Assembly (NCBI GenBank): GCA_035493895.1
Contig: DATJHM010000211.1
Location: 1-8,157, forward strand
Source of the DNA: DATJHM01 sp035493895
GTDB taxonomy: Bacteria; Chloroflexota; Ktedonobacteria; Ktedonobacterales; Ktedonobacteraceae
Length of the DNA: 8,157 bases
Direction of reading: 5' to 3'
Position 1 is the first letter of the stretch; every line of letters starts with the position of its first letter. The notes under the pieces are model-generated. The model saw nothing but the letters and a program-made list of their open reading frames with translations, ran no database searches and was not told the origin of the DNA. This document shows positions 7,013 through 8,157 of the stretch, piece after piece. Both the position numbers and the translations under genes were made by a program.

Positions 7013-7780
7013 TTACTGCCCCTTGGGGACTTCATCTCCGAAAAGCAGACGCTTTGCTTCCTGACGGTAGGCTTCCAGCACTGCTTCAATGTGTACTCTG
7101 GCGGCCTGCGCTGCTGCATCAGAATCTCCATTTTTAATCGCCTGGAAAATAGCTTCGTGCTGTTCCGCAGAGGTGAGCATGGAGCCCGGCGAACGACCAT
7201 TGACGAGACGTGTTGCCCACCTCTGCAATTTGATCACGTTTTTGATCGTATCCAGAAAAAAGGGATTGCGTGTGGCGCGGGCAATGCTCAGGTGAAATGC
7301 GGCATCGCTGTTCAGAAACGGTTCGATCTGACCTGCATCTGCCTCCTGACGATTCTGGATGACGATGCGTTCCAACTCGCGAAATTCTGTCACGGTGATA
7401 TATTGGGTGGCAATGCGTGTGGTCAGCATCTCTTGCTCGCAGCGGAAGGTGAACAGGGCCACAATGGTATCTGGATCGACGGTCATTGTTTGTTCGACCA
7501 CAAGCTGAACGCCGTTTTCTGGTTGCACGGTGACATAGAGGCCAAAGCCCTTGCGCGCTCCAACAATGCCCATCGCCATCAGCGACTTGATGGCCTCGCG
7601 CACAACTCCTCGACTGACTCCCATTTGTGTTGCCAGAGCCTGCTCAGTTGGCAGTCGATCATTCAATTTCAAACCCGAGGTAGTAATCAGTTCGATAATT
7701 TTTTCGGCGACCAGCTTGTATTGAGGTTGATAAGTGCTCGCCGGAAGATGCACATTGCCAGTATTGCTCGTTGACGACAC
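7013..7780 (-). CDS. GntR-family transcriptional regulator, FadR/FCD subfamily, of the sugar operon
   Basis: This is a 255-residue two-domain regulator. An N-terminal winged helix-turn-helix (about 17-84) contains RLPTEQALATQMGVSRGVVREAIKSL and the wing GIVGARKGFGLYV. The C-terminal all-helical FCD ligand domain (about 105-245) carries the usual metal-site residues D159 and H163 (SDAAFH), H208 (EQHEAI) and H230 (ARVHIEAVL). FCD regulators typically sense sugar acids or other carboxylates, so a pathway intermediate such as L-fuconate or its dehydration product is a reasonable inducer (inference). The start is taken as GTG at 7780 because GGAGG lies exactly six bases upstream. The in-frame ATG at 7795 (five residues longer) overlaps this site and has only a weak purine stretch before it. 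The regulator is the first gene of the operon and probably controls itself through the palindrome at 7896-7908. Confidence 0.9.
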   Translation of the reverse strand: MSSTSNTGNVHLPASTYQPQYKLVAEKIIELITTSGLKLNDRLPTEQALATQMGVSRGVVREAIKSLMAMGIVGARKGFGLYVTVQPENGVQLVVEQTMTVDPDTIVALFTFRCEQEMLTTRIATQYITVTEFRELERIVIQNRQEADAGQIEPFLNSDAAFHLSIARATRNPFFLDTIKNVIKLQRWATRLVNGRSPGSMLTSAEQHEAIFQAIKNGDSDAAAQAARVHIEAVLEAYRQEAKRLLFGDEVPKGQ

Positions 7781-7786
7781 TCTCTT

Positions 7787-7791
7787 CCTCC
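7787..7791 (-). promoter_or_regulatory. Ribosome binding site deciding the regulator's GTG start
   Basis: GGAGG with a six-base spacer to GTG at 7780. It lies inside the first codons that would follow the upstream ATG at 7795, so the two starts compete and the GTG is favoured. Confidence 0.7.
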
Positions 7792-7807
7792 GCATGCTTT
7801 CTGCTGC

Positions 7808-7841
7808 GCACCTGTAAATCGCGAGTCTCTATCGCAGGTGC
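7808..7841 (-). other. Inverted repeat in the regulator mRNA leader
   Basis: GCACCTG (7808-7814) and CAGGTGC (7835-7841) are perfect 7-bp inverted arms around a 20-base interior that itself contains GCGA/TCGC. It falls between the predicted transcription start (~7846) and the ribosome site. It could be a leader hairpin or a second protein-binding site; there is no T-run for termination. Confidence 0.5.
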
Positions 7842-7853
7842 TCTTGAGAAAAA

Positions 7854-7881
7854 AGTACAACATTCTGCCGAGCTTTGTCAA
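7854..7881 (-). promoter_or_regulatory. Probable sigma-70-type promoter of the regulator/fuc operon
   Basis: On the minus strand a perfect -35 TTGACA (7876-7881) is followed after 16 bases by TGTACT (7854-7859; four of six consensus bases), with a TG one base upstream of it as an extended -10. Transcription would start near 7846, leaving a leader of about 65 bases before the GTG start. Confidence 0.6.
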
Positions 7882-7895
7882 TGCCACCTCAATAA

Positions 7896-7908
7896 TAAGT
7901 CCGACTTA
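7896..7908. promoter_or_regulatory. Probable FadR/GntR-type operator palindrome
   Basis: TAAGTCCGACTTA is a perfect 13-bp palindrome centred at 7902. It contains GT-CCG-AC, the GTNNNAC core of FadR-family operators; the classic E. coli FadR site has the same GTCCGAC centre. It lies just upstream of the -35 box, about 56 bases before the predicted transcription start. That position suits activation or upstream repression more than simple polymerase blocking. Confidence 0.6.
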
Positions 7909-7939
7909 CTGTACCCGGTGCCTATCGCCCCTCATCCTT

Positions 7940-7964
7940 GTAGCGTCGCTGCTTGTCTGCAATG
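7940..7964. repeat. CTTGT-loop hairpin repeat, copy B
   Basis: The core GTCGCTGCTTGTCTGC matches copy A (4459) at 15 of 16 positions. The flanking AATG is shared with copy C. The stem has T-A in place of G-C at one position, keeping a pair, plus a C-A and a T-T mismatch. Confidence 0.65.
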
Positions 7965-7997
7965 TCACGGAAATAAGGAGAATCTCGCATCAATTCC

Positions 7998-8022
7998 GTA
8001 GAGTCGCCGCTTGTCGGCAATG
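7998..8022. repeat. CTTGT-loop hairpin repeat, copy C
   Basis: 22 of 25 positions are identical to copy B, 33 bases away. The T-T mismatch of copies A and B is here a C-G pair (CGCCG-CTTGT-CGGC), so the stem is improved by a double change. Confidence 0.65.
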
Positions 8023-8049
8023 AATATGCATCAACAGAAGGGGCGAAAT

Positions 8050-8135
8050 GGCCGGTGGGGGCCGCGGACCGGCATAAAGCCTGGTCCCTACCTCGGCCTT
8101 TCTTCGAGGATGGGGACCATCGGCGCCCCCTTGCC
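8050..8135. repeat. GC-rich block of nested and mutually exclusive stems
   Basis: Visible stems are GCCGGT/ACCGGC (8051-8056 with 8068-8073); GGACC-GGC/GCC-GGTCC around an ATAAA loop with one bulged T (8066-8087); TGGTCCC-TA-CCTCG with CGAGG-AT-GGGGACCA (8082-8119, one bulge); and outer arms GGGGGC/GCCCCC (8057-8062 with 8125-8130). Several share bases and cannot form together. No gene is supported here. It may be a dispersed palindromic element of the genome or a structured RNA running past the right edge. Confidence 0.55.
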
Positions 8136-8157
8136 AAAGACGAGACGAGCCGCAAAA

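Noticed and set aside
6962..7774. Plus-strand open frame of 270 codons opposite the regulator gene
   Set aside because: It is antisense to almost the whole GntR regulator, whose domains and ligands are clear. The translation has no recognisable family pattern and the frame mirrors the regulator's codons.
7940..8022. Two 25-base repeats separated by 33 bases, looking like a minimal CRISPR array
   Set aside because: Only two copies, they differ at three positions, a third lone copy sits at 4459 inside an operon, and there is no leader or cas gene. A dispersed hairpin repeat explains them better.
7922..8155. Minus-strand open frame of 77 codons
   Set aside because: It runs through the hairpin repeats and the GC-rich stem block and has no domain; the reading is a by-product of repeat sequence.

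Overview
The window carries a compact minus-strand sugar-acid catabolic operon (about 3402-7780) and, to its left, a decayed region holding two broken genes and one intact oxidoreductase. GC content is moderate. The gene set, and the short 'GTAG..CGC.GCTTGTC.GC' hairpin repeats in the non-coding parts, remind me of soil filamentous Chloroflexota (Ktedonobacteria-like). That placement is from memory and only moderately secure.

Left part. Positions 1-1176 (+) hold a phospholipase C / acid-phosphatase-type phosphoesterase that runs in from the left edge. Its first conserved motif is in one frame and the rest in another, and a large internal stretch is missing, so it is a pseudogene. It ends in a cupredoxin-like domain. 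Facing it, with only 2 bases between stop codons, is an intact FAD-dependent oxidoreductase (1179-2690, -) with a GTG start. The next ~290 bases (2691-2982) hold no convincing gene. Then comes the C-terminal remnant of an ABC sugar-transporter solute-binding protein (2983-3378, +).

Right part. Reading leftward from 7780 on the minus strand: a FadR-type (FCD) GntR regulator, an L-fuconate dehydratase (enolase superfamily, all catalytic residues present), an RhaM-type sugar mutarotase, a short-chain dehydrogenase and an aldo/keto reductase. Together they match the non-phosphorylative L-fucose pathway known from Xanthomonas: mutarotation, oxidation of L-fucose to the lactone (aldo/keto reductase), dehydration of L-fuconate to 2-keto-3-deoxy-L-fuconate, and oxidation of that product (SDR). 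The lactonase and the final diketo-acid hydrolase are not in the window. The dehydratase, mutarotase and SDR genes are packed with gaps of 2 and 24 bases. A 136-base spacer before the last gene holds a G-quadruplex-capable G-run cluster and a hairpin repeat.

Control region and right edge. Upstream of the regulator there is a good minus-strand promoter (TTGACA / TGTACT) and a perfect 13-bp palindrome, TAAGTCCGACTTA, with the GTCCGAC core of FadR-type operators. The last ~220 bases hold two more hairpin repeats and a dense block of mutually exclusive stems, with no supported gene.
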